A DNA stretch of 64,000 nt from Pseudomaricurvus alkylphenolicus (lineage in GTDB: Bacteria; Pseudomonadota; Gammaproteobacteria; Pseudomonadales; Cellvibrionaceae). The DNA is taken from assembly GCF_011683955.1 (NCBI RefSeq), contig NZ_JAAQPI010000001.1, forward strand, positions 372,001 to 436,000, read 5' to 3'. Positions within the stretch are counted from its first letter, which is position 1, and the number at the start of each line of letters is the position of its first letter. Under the pieces are notes generated by a model that saw nothing but the letters and a program-made list of their open reading frames with translations, had not been told where the DNA came from and searched no databases. Below are positions 1-9,048 of the stretch, in pieces. A program made the position numbers and the translations under genes.

Positions 1-552
1 CTGCGCAATCAAATGCGCATCGAACTGCGTCGCCTGCACGAGCTGCACGGCACCACCACCGTTTACGTCACCCACGACCAGGTGGAGGCCATGACCCTGG
101 CCGACCGCATCGCCATTATGCACGGAGGTATACTTCAACAACACGCCCCCCCACTGGAGGCCTATCACAATCCCAACAACCCGTTTGTAGCGTCTTTTCT
201 GGGAACTCCGGCTATGAATCTGATTCAAGGGAAAGTTGAGAACCAGAAGTTCAAGGCCGGTGATCTGTGCTTTGAGCTGCCGGATCACCTGAAAGACACC
301 CAATGCGGAAACTATACCTTTGGCATTCGCCCGGAAAACGTCAATGTGGTCAGCCAGGGCGGCCTGCGTTGCGACGTCAGAGGCGTAGAGCGGCTTGGTG
401 ATCAGACCATCTACCACTTAAACGCGGCGGGGCAGGAAGTGACCGCCTTACGCCATCAGCAGATTGACGAGGGGTTTACATCAACGACAGTGGATACATC
501 TTATGTGCATATTTCACTGACGGAGCCTGCTACGGTGCTTTTCCCTCAATAA
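1..552 (+). CDS. Sugar ABC transporter ATP-binding protein, C-terminal part (5' truncated by window edge)
   Basis: The reading frame is open from the first base, so the gene starts before the window; the Walker A and signature motifs are missing. What remains starts just before the H-loop/switch region (VTHDQVEAMTLADRIAIM) and continues into a C-terminal TOBE-like regulatory domain ending near LTEPATVLF. This arrangement is typical of MalK/UgpC/MsmX-type ATPases of CUT1 sugar importers. It would energise uptake of an oligosaccharide at the inner membrane, and the next gene downstream is a cytoplasmic glycosidase on the same strand. The substrate cannot be read from this fragment. An inverted repeat lies 48 bp after the stop codon. 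Confidence 0.9.
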   Translation: MRNQMRIELRRLHELHGTTTVYVTHDQVEAMTLADRIAIMHGGILQQHAPPLEAYHNPNNPFVASFLGTPAMNLIQGKVENQKFKAGDLCFELPDHLKDTQCGNYTFGIRPENVNVVSQGGLRCDVRGVERLGDQTIYHLNAAGQEVTALRHQQIDEGFTSTTVDTSYVHISLTEPATVLFPQ

Positions 553-600
553 TCCGGCGCGGCTACACCTGTAACAACACCTGCAACCACACCACCCAAA

Positions 601-637
601 TGTAACGCAAAATTCCATTGATAAATTTTGCGTTACA
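601..637. promoter_or_regulatory. Perfect 14-bp inverted repeat between ABC ATPase and glycosidase genes
   Basis: Arms TGTAACGCAAAATT (601-614) and AATTTTGCGTTACA (624-637) pair perfectly around a 9-nt loop. No T-run follows on either strand, so a classical intrinsic terminator is unlikely. It lies 76 bp before the glycosidase start and could be an operator or an mRNA-processing hairpin. Confidence 0.5.
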
Positions 638-712
638 AGAGCCAATATCGGAGAAGCTCATCACCGTATTGTCTCTTACCATGGTCACTCGTCAAAAGAG
701 TTTAGAAAGACC

Positions 713-3412
713 ATGCCAAAATATCAGAAAAGTCACGACCTTCGCCTGCCCGACTGGGGGCCCTATTCCAAACACTACGCGGGAATCGCGCATATTGCAG
801 ACGTTTGCTCCGGCCTGCGGTTCGACCTGTCGGTAATGCCGGGTCATTACCGCCGCCAGATGCTGGTACCCAATGAAAAGTGGGCGTCGGGTCATCACGC
901 CTGGGAAGCGGCATCGGATTTAAGTTACTACAGTTATCGCTACGAGATCGAATGGAAAGACCAGGTCCTTTGTGATGTATCGTTTTCCGCCTTGAGTGAC
1001 AGCGCCCGACTGGTGCGCTGTGACTTCGTCAATAATACCGATACCCCGCAAGATCTGAAGTTGCATCTTGTCGCCAATATGAACTTCCCTACCCTGGGGG
1101 TGGAATCCGACGAACCCATTCGGTTGGCAAAGGTCGACCTGCCCGACGGCGGTGTCTGGATCGACGCGCTTGACTATGTGGACCTCGGATTTGCCACTCC
1201 TCGCCACGACGACGGGCTGGTAACCGACGGTCTGATGCGAGCGGAGATCCGTGACCACGGTTTGGTAAACGGCACCGGTATCGGCTGCGGTTTTGGTGGT
1301 GAGCCCGGCGACTGGGTCACTTTTTCATTCGAGCTGGAACATGGGCTTCAACACCCTGTAGTCACTCTTCGCTATGCACTGGACGGCTCTGGCCCGACAC
1401 GCTTGCTGCTGGAGGGTGCCGTACAAATGGAGCTTACGCTCGATGGTAACTCCCCCGATCAACGGGGACTCTGCCAATTACGCATACCGACCCATATGAT
1501 CCCCGCCGGAGAGCACAACCTGCGGATCACGGCGTTGACTGATGCGGCAATAAAACTGGACGGGTTTTCGTTGACGGAGAGTCATCAACGGGTGGAATTC
1601 GAAACCCACCAATGGTCCCCGGTACCACAAATACTTAGCGGCCCCCAACCCAACAGTCTGATATTGAAGTACGCGGATTCTGCCACAGTCTACGGGCTGG
1701 CCTGGCATCATCCGGACTTTTGGCTACGGCAGATTCTGAACCATGAACTCGACACCTGCATGAGACTTCTGGTTCCCAATAACTATACAGAAATCAAGGA
1801 CGGTCCCGGAGAAGGCCACTTCACCGATGTCTTTATTCGGCCCATATCAGCACCTCCCCAAAGCAGTAACACCCAGTTTGCCTTTGTCTGCTCAGGAACT
1901 CAGGAGCAGGTTGAAGAGCAATTGTCGGAGTTCTTCCAACGAACCAAACAGGAGCTTGACGCCGCCTGCGAAGCCGCTCGTCAAAGAGTCATTTCTCCCC
2001 CTTGCTTACCATCCGGAAAGCGTTATCAATTCAGCCAGGCGCGCATGGCGGCGACCGAAATGTTAAACGTGGTTTATCCGGTCTATACGAAGCGTCAGTT
2101 TATTCGCCACAGCACCCCCGGCAAGTGGTGGGACAGTCTCTATACCTGGGATTCGGGGTTTATTGGTCTGGCGTTGCGGCACTATGACGTTGAACGGGCC
2201 ATTGACAACCTCAATGCCTACCTCACGGAAGCAGGGGATAAGCACGCCGCCTTTGTCTACCACGGCAGTCCGGTTCCCACCCAGATGTATCTGTTCCAGG
2301 AAATCTGGAATCAAACCCAGGATCTGAACACTCTTAAGCGCTTCTACCCGAGCCTGCGCCAATATTACCGATTCCTGGCCGGACACAGCCAGGGTTCGAC
2401 GACACGAGCGCTTGGCTCCAACCTGATTCGCACCTGGGAGTACTTCTGGGAATCCGGAGGTTGGGATGATTATCCAGCGCAGTTGCACACACTTGAGAGC
2501 GGCATTGAATCTCGAATCACTTGCTCGGCTATTACCGCCCACGTCATTAGAAGCGCCAAAATACTGCTGAGCGCCGCAGAGGCCTTGGGCATTAAAGAAG
2601 ATCAAATACTCTATCAGGCAGATATCGAAACGTTCTCTGCTGCCCTGCAGGATTTTGCCTGGGATGAAAAGGCAGGGTACTTCAGTTACGTCGTCCATGA
2701 TGAATCCGGTAAGGCCGATGCCCCTCTGCTCCATAGCAGTGGCTGCAATTACAATATGGGCTTGGATGGCGTCATGCCGCTCATGGCCGGAGTATGCACC
2801 CCTGAGCAGGAAAAGTTATTGCTCAAACGCCTTGCTGATCCGGATCGATTCTGGACCCCCATCGGTCTGTCAACCATGGATCAGTCGGCCCCCTACTATC
2901 GCAAGGACGGCTACTGGAACGGCGCTGTGTGGATGCCGCATCAGTGGTTTATGTGGAAAACGGCACTCGATCTGGGACAGGGAGATTTTGCCTACGGGAT
3001 TGCCCGCACTGCGCTGGATCTGTGGCAGCGGGAAGTTGAGACCTCTTACTATTGCTTCGAGCATTTTATTATTGAGTCAGGTCGCGGTGCCGGCTGGCAT
3101 CAATTCAGCGGTTTGTCCTCACCGGTTGTCAACTGGTTCTACGCCTATCACTGCGCCGGACAGCTGACCACAGGGTTTGATGTCTGGGTGGAGAAGCAGG
3201 TATTTAGCAACGACAACCGAAAGTTTGTCGGACAACTGAAGAAAAACGGCAGGAAGCGAAACGCCACGGTGATCGTCAATATGCAGGAGGGACAGCGATA
3301 CGCAGTGCGCTGGAACGGAGAACCCCTTTCCTACCAACAGCGCAATCCCGGTTCTCTGGAGATTGATATTCCCTTTGCAGACGGGCAAGGGATCTTGGAA
3401 GTCGATTCTTGA
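713..3412 (+). CDS. Large cytoplasmic (alpha/alpha)6-barrel glycosidase, GH63/MGH1-like (copy 1)
   Basis: Protein of 899 residues without a signal peptide. Residues 1 to about 430 are beta-rich, with a CBM-like stretch around 200-290. Residues about 430-830 form a toroid glycosidase domain related to GH63/trehalase-like enzymes (mannosylglycerate-hydrolase-like): KWWDSLYTWDSGF near 472-484, GGWDDYPAQ, KDGYWNGAVWMPHQW, and FEHFIIESGRGAGWHQF near the C-terminal end of the domain. In GH63 enzymes an Asp of the WD motif and a late Glu act as acid and base; I infer the same here. A small C-terminal beta domain follows. A close paralogue is encoded at 14890-17634. The substrate is unknown; an alpha-linked disaccharide or glycoside delivered by the upstream ABC transporter is likely. 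The ATG has only a weak purine-rich RBS. Confidence 0.8.
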   Translation: MPKYQKSHDLRLPDWGPYSKHYAGIAHIADVCSGLRFDLSVMPGHYRRQMLVPNEKWASGHHAWEAASDLSYYSYRYEIEWKDQVLCDVSFSALSDSARLVRCDFVNNTDTPQDLKLHLVANMNFPTLGVESDEPIRLAKVDLPDGGVWIDALDYVDLGFATPRHDDGLVTDGLMRAEIRDHGLVNGTGIGCGFGGEPGDWVTFSFELEHGLQHPVVTLRYALDGSGPTRLLLEGAVQMELTLDGNSPDQRGLCQLRIPTHMIPAGEHNLRITALTDAAIKLDGFSLTESHQRVEFETHQWSPVPQILSGPQPNSLILKYADSATVYGLAWHHPDFWLRQILNHELDTCMRLLVPNNYTEIKDGPGEGHFTDVFIRPISAPPQSSNTQFAFVCSGTQEQVEEQLSEFFQRTKQELDAACEAARQRVISPPCLPSGKRYQFSQARMAATEMLNVVYPVYTKRQFIRHSTPGKWWDSLYTWDSGFIGLALRHYDVERAIDNLNAYLTEAGDKHAAFVYHGSPVPTQMYLFQEIWNQTQDLNTLKRFYPSLRQYYRFLAGHSQGSTTRALGSNLIRTWEYFWESGGWDDYPAQLHTLESGIESRITCSAITAHVIRSAKILLSAAEALGIKEDQILYQADIETFSAALQDFAWDEKAGYFSYVVHDESGKADAPLLHSSGCNYNMGLDGVMPLMAGVCTPEQEKLLLKRLADPDRFWTPIGLSTMDQSAPYYRKDGYWNGAVWMPHQWFMWKTALDLGQGDFAYGIARTALDLWQREVETSYYCFEHFIIESGRGAGWHQFSGLSSPVVNWFYAYHCAGQLTTGFDVWVEKQVFSNDNRKFVGQLKKNGRKRNATVIVNMQEGQRYAVRWNGEPLSYQQRNPGSLEIDIPFADGQGILEVDS

Positions 3413-3428
3413 TTACCTTCAGGTATCC

Positions 3429-3454
3429 AAAAAAAAGCCCCGAAGATCGGGGCT
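3429..3454 (-). terminator. Rho-independent terminator, mainly minus strand
   Basis: Stem AGCCCCGA/TCGGGGCT (3436-3443 and 3447-3454) with a 3-nt loop. The run of eight A on the plus strand (3429-3436) becomes a T-tract on the minus strand. It therefore terminates the TBDR gene that ends at 3493, and it also separates the convergent glycosidase transcript. Confidence 0.85.
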
Positions 3455-3492
3455 CAAGCACTTAACGATGGATGTTGGAGACCGTTAAGCTG

Positions 3493-6153
3493 TCACAGGT
3501 TGTAATGCACACCCAACCCAATGATTCTGCCGAAATTCATAATGCTTTCCGTACGCTGAGGTACACCACCGGTATACTTGTTGCGTTCTTCGTCCGTCAG
3601 GTTATTAACGAAGAGATTGACCCTCAAATCTTTATTAAAGTTATAGGCCACACTGGTGCTGACGATAGTGACGTCATTGACCGTCAGGAAGTTACCAAAG
3701 CCATCAATGTCTTCATATTCGCTTCGGTAATCCGCACCCAGACGCGCTTCCAGGTGTTCACCCGCCCACCACACTGATGCATTAGCGACATCCCTGGACA
3801 GCCCGATCAAACCAAACGGATCGTCAGGTGATGGGTCCACGTTGGTTTCAGTGTAGGAATAGTTGGCACTGACGCCCAGGCCATTAAAGGGTGCCGGCAA
3901 TTGATCAAAGCTCTTGAGCAGAGTCACTTCCAGTCCGCGGATATAACCGCCCTCACCGTTACCCACACCGGCGACTTGTGCGGCCTGACCGTTGAAAGTG
4001 GTCTGGCGGGTAAATTCAGCCACAAAGGACTCCAGGTCCGAATAGTGAGCGGCCAGCACCAGCGAGGTGCCCTCTTGCGGATACCATTCATAGGACAAAC
4101 TGGCTTGCTCAGCGATGGTGGGATCGAGTTCCGGATTACCACCGGAACCCTCATAGCGATCGGCCAACGAGTTATAAAACACCGCTGAAGAAGAACGCAT
4201 GTCGTCGATATTGGGGCGGTTGAGAACCTTGGCCCATCCCAGACGCAACACCTGCTCGTCGGTAAGATCAAAACTCAGGTTAAGGCTGGGCAGCACTTCG
4301 GTATAGCTGTTGCCCGCACTGGTTGCCACGGCCGGATTACCATCGGAGAAATCCACCCAACCGGGTGACTGACTGTCTGTGTCAATATAGCGTAAACCGA
4401 TGTTGCCACTATAGGGAAAAAACCATTCTCCACTGAAGTCCAACTGTACGTAGAAGGACAGCGAATCCTCCTGTACCTCCCATGATGCTGTTCTCTCACG
4501 ATTGAGATTGGCCACGCTGTCCACACGCCGATAACCACCCAGGCGATCCACGATACGATCAAAGTCCCACATAATCATGTCCGGCGCGTTATCAGCACTC
4601 ATAATGCCGGCTACATAGGAACTGTCCAACGGACTCACATCCAGAGAACCATCGTTATTGGGACTGAAAGGATGGCCGCTGACGTAGGATGCCTCCGAAG
4701 AAATCACATCCAGACTCTTTTCCCGGTCATAGTAACGTGTTCCGACTTTCAAGGTTTTTAACTGGAAATTGCCGAACTCCATATCCAGATGGTGTTCTCC
4801 ATCAAGGCGCAGAGCGATCATTTCGTCGTCTGTAATGCCCTCACTGACCCCTAATGTAAACCACCCGGTTGGACTCCATAAAGTGGGATCGGTAATGTCC
4901 GAACCCGATACCGCCAACGAGGGAGAATCGCCATAAGCCTGGTAATCAAAAACCAGTTCACTGGCTTGATCCATATTCAGATTGAAGCTGTTCCAGGTGT
5001 AATGCTGCTCCGCTTTGGAGTAACTCAGATCACCCACAAGTGTCCACTGTTCGAGATTCCATTTTATATTGTAGCCACCGGCAACGACTTCTTCGTCGAT
5101 GCTGTATTCCTGACCGTTGGCCGCCACAGCATTAGGCACAGCCCAAGGATTGAGATCAATGGTAGCCGCAGCCAAATCATCACCGACAAAATCCAGATTG
5201 CTGAAACGTTCGGCTGAGTTCCACATAAAACCGCCGTACTGAGTATGCTGAGCCTCCCCCTCGATGCTTTTGTCGGAATACAAGATATCGAAATTGGTTT
5301 CCACATTGTCTGAGGCGATCCACTGGACATCAAAGAAGACACCCATGCGTTCTTCTTCACCACCCTGGTGTCTGGCAATAAAGCCCCAGGGGAGATGTTC
5401 GTCCCCGATTTCCCCATCGCCATCCAAATCCTGACCCGGTCCATAGGTGCCCCAACTGAACGGTGACAAGCTGCCCTCACGGGCCACCGGTTCGTTCGCG
5501 TAGGACAGAGAAGCCACCACACCCAGGCTGTCGCTCAATTGATCGATGTAAGTGAGACTGCCACGAGCGCCTTCGGCGTCGGCCATGGGAACGTCATCAG
5601 CCCCTTGGGCGTCGGAGGCCTGTCCAGTGATCACTACCCGGGTTTCTTCAAAGTCAAATGGTTTGAGGGTGTCCATATTGACTACCCCCGACAGACCGCC
5701 TTCAATCAGGCTGGCCTTGGAAGATTTGTGTACCTGAGCCTGCGAAACCACGGTGCTGGGGTACAGGCCGAAATTGACAGTACGAGACGCGGAGCCGGAG
5801 ACCAGCTCGCGGCCGTTAAGGGTAGACAAAGCCAGATCCTGAGCGCCACGGATAGACAGCTTGGAGATAGAACCGTCATCGTTCCGTGCACCGGCCACAC
5901 CAGGAAGTGCAATCAGGCTCTCTGCAATGGATTTACCCGGCAACACACCAATGTCTTCCATCGAGATCGCTTCGATCACTGTGTCAGCAAACCGCTTCTG
6001 TTCCACAGAATTCACCAGACTCTTTTTGAGCTTCGCTGTCACGATTATCTCTTCCAGCAGGACTTCATCACCAGATGCGTAGGTCTGAGAACTCGCACTG
6101 ATTACCGCAGCGACAGCCATTGCCAATGCAGCAGGTTTGAATGCGTTCTTCAT
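3493..6153 (-). CDS. TonB-dependent receptor, Caulobacter/Xanthomonas type, maltodextrin-cluster associated
   Basis: Outer-membrane receptor of 886 residues. I chose the ATG at 6153 because GAAGGAG lies just upstream and the protein then opens with a proper signal peptide (MKNAFKPAALAMAVAAVISASSQ, cleavage near TYASG). The longer frame to 6195 lacks an RBS. A TonB box-like LLEEIIVTA follows, then a plug domain with SIRGAQDLALSTLNGRELVSG, then a beta barrel ending in the aromatic-terminal strand IIGLGVHYNL. The EAISMEDIGVLPGKSIAESL stretch is typical of the TonB-Xanth-Caul subfamily, many of which import plant or algal oligosaccharides. It lies downstream of two GH13 genes on the same strand, so maltodextrin or another alpha-glucan is the likely ligand (inference from context). 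Confidence 0.9.
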   Translation of the reverse strand: MKNAFKPAALAMAVAAVISASSQTYASGDEVLLEEIIVTAKLKKSLVNSVEQKRFADTVIEAISMEDIGVLPGKSIAESLIALPGVAGARNDDGSISKLSIRGAQDLALSTLNGRELVSGSASRTVNFGLYPSTVVSQAQVHKSSKASLIEGGLSGVVNMDTLKPFDFEETRVVITGQASDAQGADDVPMADAEGARGSLTYIDQLSDSLGVVASLSYANEPVAREGSLSPFSWGTYGPGQDLDGDGEIGDEHLPWGFIARHQGGEEERMGVFFDVQWIASDNVETNFDILYSDKSIEGEAQHTQYGGFMWNSAERFSNLDFVGDDLAAATIDLNPWAVPNAVAANGQEYSIDEEVVAGGYNIKWNLEQWTLVGDLSYSKAEQHYTWNSFNLNMDQASELVFDYQAYGDSPSLAVSGSDITDPTLWSPTGWFTLGVSEGITDDEMIALRLDGEHHLDMEFGNFQLKTLKVGTRYYDREKSLDVISSEASYVSGHPFSPNNDGSLDVSPLDSSYVAGIMSADNAPDMIMWDFDRIVDRLGGYRRVDSVANLNRERTASWEVQEDSLSFYVQLDFSGEWFFPYSGNIGLRYIDTDSQSPGWVDFSDGNPAVATSAGNSYTEVLPSLNLSFDLTDEQVLRLGWAKVLNRPNIDDMRSSSAVFYNSLADRYEGSGGNPELDPTIAEQASLSYEWYPQEGTSLVLAAHYSDLESFVAEFTRQTTFNGQAAQVAGVGNGEGGYIRGLEVTLLKSFDQLPAPFNGLGVSANYSYTETNVDPSPDDPFGLIGLSRDVANASVWWAGEHLEARLGADYRSEYEDIDGFGNFLTVNDVTIVSTSVAYNFNKDLRVNLFVNNLTDEERNKYTGGVPQRTESIMNFGRIIGLGVHYNL

Positions 6154-6264
6154 TGAGCTTCTCCTTCGATACTTCTTATAAGTTTTATTTGCCAAATTTG
6201 AAAGGTTTTGTTACGTCTGTAGATTCTTCAATGTTCGTAAATTATGTTATGAAGATTGCCTGTC

Positions 6265-6323
6265 CGGGGCTACGCGGGAATTGCCCCGAACTTTGCCGAT
6301 ATTGCCTTCCGCAGGTTCGGCAA
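6265..6323 (-). other. Two hairpins between amylase and TBDR genes
   Basis: CGGGGC...GCCCCG (6265-6270/6283-6288) and TTGCCGA...TCGGCAA (6293-6299/6317-6323) lie in the 190-bp gap between the amylase stop and the TBDR start. Neither has a T-tract. They could be mRNA-stability or attenuation elements that set different levels for the two genes. Confidence 0.35.
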
Positions 6324-6343
6324 TTAACCCTTTTAGCTTAACT

Positions 6344-9034
6344 TTAGCCTCCCCTTGTAGGGACTGTTATCAGAACCTCATCCATAATCTTGGCGGCATT
6401 GGTTTCCGCCCCTGAAAATCCCCAGGAAGACGGTTCTGGCAAAATTGGCGCGTAGGTTGCCTCTCCGTTCACATCCCATGTGGTGATATAAAACTTGACG
6501 CCGGCCCAATCTTTCACACCGATTTTTTCTCCGCTGTAGCGGATACTGATTCTACGGAGCTCCTTGTCAACGCCGACATCCGGCGCACCACTCACGATAT
6601 CTCCGCGGTGGTCGATGGTGGCGCCATCGGAGGAGAAGATGAAATTGTTCCAACCAGTAACAAAATGCCCCAAATCCCAGTTTCCGCCGGCAGGCATTTC
6701 AGCATTGATCAACGGCAACTTGGAGGCACCCTGTTTCGCCGGAATATCCACAAAGATACTAAACGCCACGTTGTCAAAGCCATTGGGCGGCAACCAGATA
6801 TCGGTGAGATTTTTCATCACCAGATTGAGTTCCAGATTGGCGCCACCTCCCCTCAGACTCACCGTTTCGATCTCCAGCTGATGCCTGGCGTCTTTGTGCT
6901 GGGGCGGTGTATAACGCCCGTTGGGGCCTTTAGCATCGGCTGTGCCGTCTTTCAGCTGCTTGGTGTATGTAGGTTCACTGATTTTAGCCACATAGCTCTG
7001 AATGGCGGTCAGATATCGATATTCCGGTGCATATATCTGAAAGTGATTTGATGACTCGCCAAAATTCCTGACAGGAATCGATGTCTTCCAGTGACCTTTC
7101 GCGTCTGCGGAAAACTCCTTGGCGTCGTCCAGATTTCCATTGATAACCAGCTTTAATTTGCTGCCAGGGACGCTGACCGAACCGTACAGGGGAATATCAC
7201 TGGAATAACTGTCGTTGGTAAGTACCGAATCCACAGTAACTGAAAAATTCTCCTGTTTATTGTCTGCTTCAGCCCTTACAAACTGCGATCCCTTATCGCT
7301 GACCACCACCAGAGCTCTTCCCGGTAACTTCAAGGAAACAGTACCATCACCTGCTGTCACGACGCTCTCGTCAAACTTTTCGCTGAACAGGGTTTTCAGC
7401 TGTGTATCGCCGGCAAACCCGGCATCCAGATCTTTCACCAAAATACTGTGTTCAGCACTATTCAACAGCACCAACACCGATTCCCCCTGATACTCCCGCT
7501 GATAGGCGAAAATACCCTTACCGACGGATGTCGAGGCTATCTGAGTCATAGTGCCCCGGGTGAATACCTTATTCTCTTTACGCAGAGAAGTGAGTGATTT
7601 CAAATAGCGGAAATATTCTGATTCGGGCTTAAAATTGTCCTCCCTGGAACCATAGGCCGGGCCAAACATAGTCTGCCGGGTCTCCTTTAACCCCTGCTCG
7701 GTACCCTGCAAGATGATGGGAATTCCCGGTATCGTCATCAACACCGCCAGCGCTTGCTTGAACGCAGCCTTGCTGCCGCCGTTAAGAAAACGCTGGGTAT
7801 CGTGATTATCCACAAAGTTGGGGATCACATAAGGATCCGGATAAGCCTTCATAAAGGTATCCAACCGGAACGCCAGTTCATGGGTGGGACGCCCTTCTGA
7901 AAGCACCTGCTTGAGTTCAAAATAGAGGGGATAACCCAACATTGAGTTCAGCGCAGGCTCGGCCTCAGTTCCCAGATATCCGATTACCTTCTCTTCACCG
8001 GATACTTCAAAAGGTGGATTGGAAGCCACCACCTCCCCAAATGTCAAAAAGTGGTCCTTGCCCAGAGACTTGGCGCGGGAATAAATGCCGTCATCATCGT
8101 GCAGAAATTTCTGAAAAAACTGCACTGGAACCATCATCACCGTATCCATACGGAAACCATCGATGCCTACCTCTTCAATCCAATAGTTGTAGGTTTTCTT
8201 GAAGGTGTCGATCACCAGGGGGTTCTCCGTATTGATATCGGAGATGGTACCCAAACCGTAGTAGAGCTCCTGATGACGATCGGCATAGTCGCTGATCGGC
8301 GGAGTCCAATGATAGATGTCCGCTTTGGCGTGTTCAGGATTCAACCGATTGATCATGTTGAAAGGGTACTGAGCCGGCGCCTCCTGGGTGGGATGTCCCT
8401 CTTCGAGCAGAAAGAAGTTTTTGGCTGTATCCTTGGGATCGTAATCACCATCGTAGTTGTAGAAGTTGCCGACGTGATTCACCACCATGTCCTGTATCAG
8501 ATACATGTCTTTACAGTGCAATTCATGGGAAAGTCGCTTGTAGTCTTCGATGGTGCCAAAATGTTGATCAACCTCCATAAAATGGGTCGCCCAGTATCCG
8601 TGCCAACCGGCAGCCTGATACTCCCGACTCCACCACTGGTTGGCGACCGGCGGCGTGATCCAGAGTGCCGTCGCCCCCAGATCCTTCAAGTAATCCAGCT
8701 TATCGATGAGCCCTGCGAAATCTCCACCGTTGAAATAATTTCCCTGGTAGCGGTTGTACTCGCCGGCCCCAAAATCATTGTTGTCGGGGTCACCATCATT
8801 AAAACGGTCGATCATCAACATATAGATCACTTGATCCTGCCAGTCCGGAGATGGAACGTGCAGGGCCAGCTCACCGCGTTGCGGACCGGTGGCGCAGAGT
8901 TCTTCAATGGAGCTGGTGTTTTGGCCCGCGGTTGAAGGCACCGCAGGCTGTTCGCTACAACCCATAGTAATGGTTGTGAAGACACAAAATGCTGTTGCCC
9001 GGTTCAGGCTCTTTTTTATTTTCTTGATAACCAC
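6344..9034 (-). CDS. Exported GH13 alpha-amylase-like lipoprotein with C-terminal glucodextranase-type module
   Basis: Protein of 896 residues. It starts at GTG (9034), preceded by GAGAGGAAG at good spacing. The N-terminus is a signal sequence with a lipobox-like TMGC (Cys26; Thr at -3 is unusual). GH13 catalytic residues are Asp297 (DGFRMD), Glu334 (FGEV) and Asp412 (VDNHD). Residues about 730-890 (WLPPNGFDNVAFSIF..., GGNWDLGHFVTGWNN) match the C-terminal module of glucodextranase-like enzymes. The enzyme probably cuts alpha-glucan in the periplasm or at the outer membrane for the TBDR downstream, and the GH13 alpha-glucosidase 14 bp upstream finishes the oligomers. Alternatives are a neopullulanase or a glucodextranase-like exo-enzyme; the exact bond specificity is not visible. 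Confidence 0.85.
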   Translation of the reverse strand: MVIKKIKKSLNRATAFCVFTTITMGCSEQPAVPSTAGQNTSSIEELCATGPQRGELALHVPSPDWQDQVIYMLMIDRFNDGDPDNNDFGAGEYNRYQGNYFNGGDFAGLIDKLDYLKDLGATALWITPPVANQWWSREYQAAGWHGYWATHFMEVDQHFGTIEDYKRLSHELHCKDMYLIQDMVVNHVGNFYNYDGDYDPKDTAKNFFLLEEGHPTQEAPAQYPFNMINRLNPEHAKADIYHWTPPISDYADRHQELYYGLGTISDINTENPLVIDTFKKTYNYWIEEVGIDGFRMDTVMMVPVQFFQKFLHDDDGIYSRAKSLGKDHFLTFGEVVASNPPFEVSGEEKVIGYLGTEAEPALNSMLGYPLYFELKQVLSEGRPTHELAFRLDTFMKAYPDPYVIPNFVDNHDTQRFLNGGSKAAFKQALAVLMTIPGIPIILQGTEQGLKETRQTMFGPAYGSREDNFKPESEYFRYLKSLTSLRKENKVFTRGTMTQIASTSVGKGIFAYQREYQGESVLVLLNSAEHSILVKDLDAGFAGDTQLKTLFSEKFDESVVTAGDGTVSLKLPGRALVVVSDKGSQFVRAEADNKQENFSVTVDSVLTNDSYSSDIPLYGSVSVPGSKLKLVINGNLDDAKEFSADAKGHWKTSIPVRNFGESSNHFQIYAPEYRYLTAIQSYVAKISEPTYTKQLKDGTADAKGPNGRYTPPQHKDARHQLEIETVSLRGGGANLELNLVMKNLTDIWLPPNGFDNVAFSIFVDIPAKQGASKLPLINAEMPAGGNWDLGHFVTGWNNFIFSSDGATIDHRGDIVSGAPDVGVDKELRRISIRYSGEKIGVKDWAGVKFYITTWDVNGEATYAPILPEPSSWGFSGAETNAAKIMDEVLITVPTRGG

Positions 9035-9048
9035 TTGCAGTCTTCCTC

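Noticed and set aside
2063-2734. 223-codon minus-strand frame
   Set aside because: Antisense to the first large glycosidase within its catalytic domain.
8051-8935. 294-codon plus-strand open frame
   Set aside because: Lies entirely opposite the exported GH13 gene, which has all catalytic motifs; no RBS or family resemblance.
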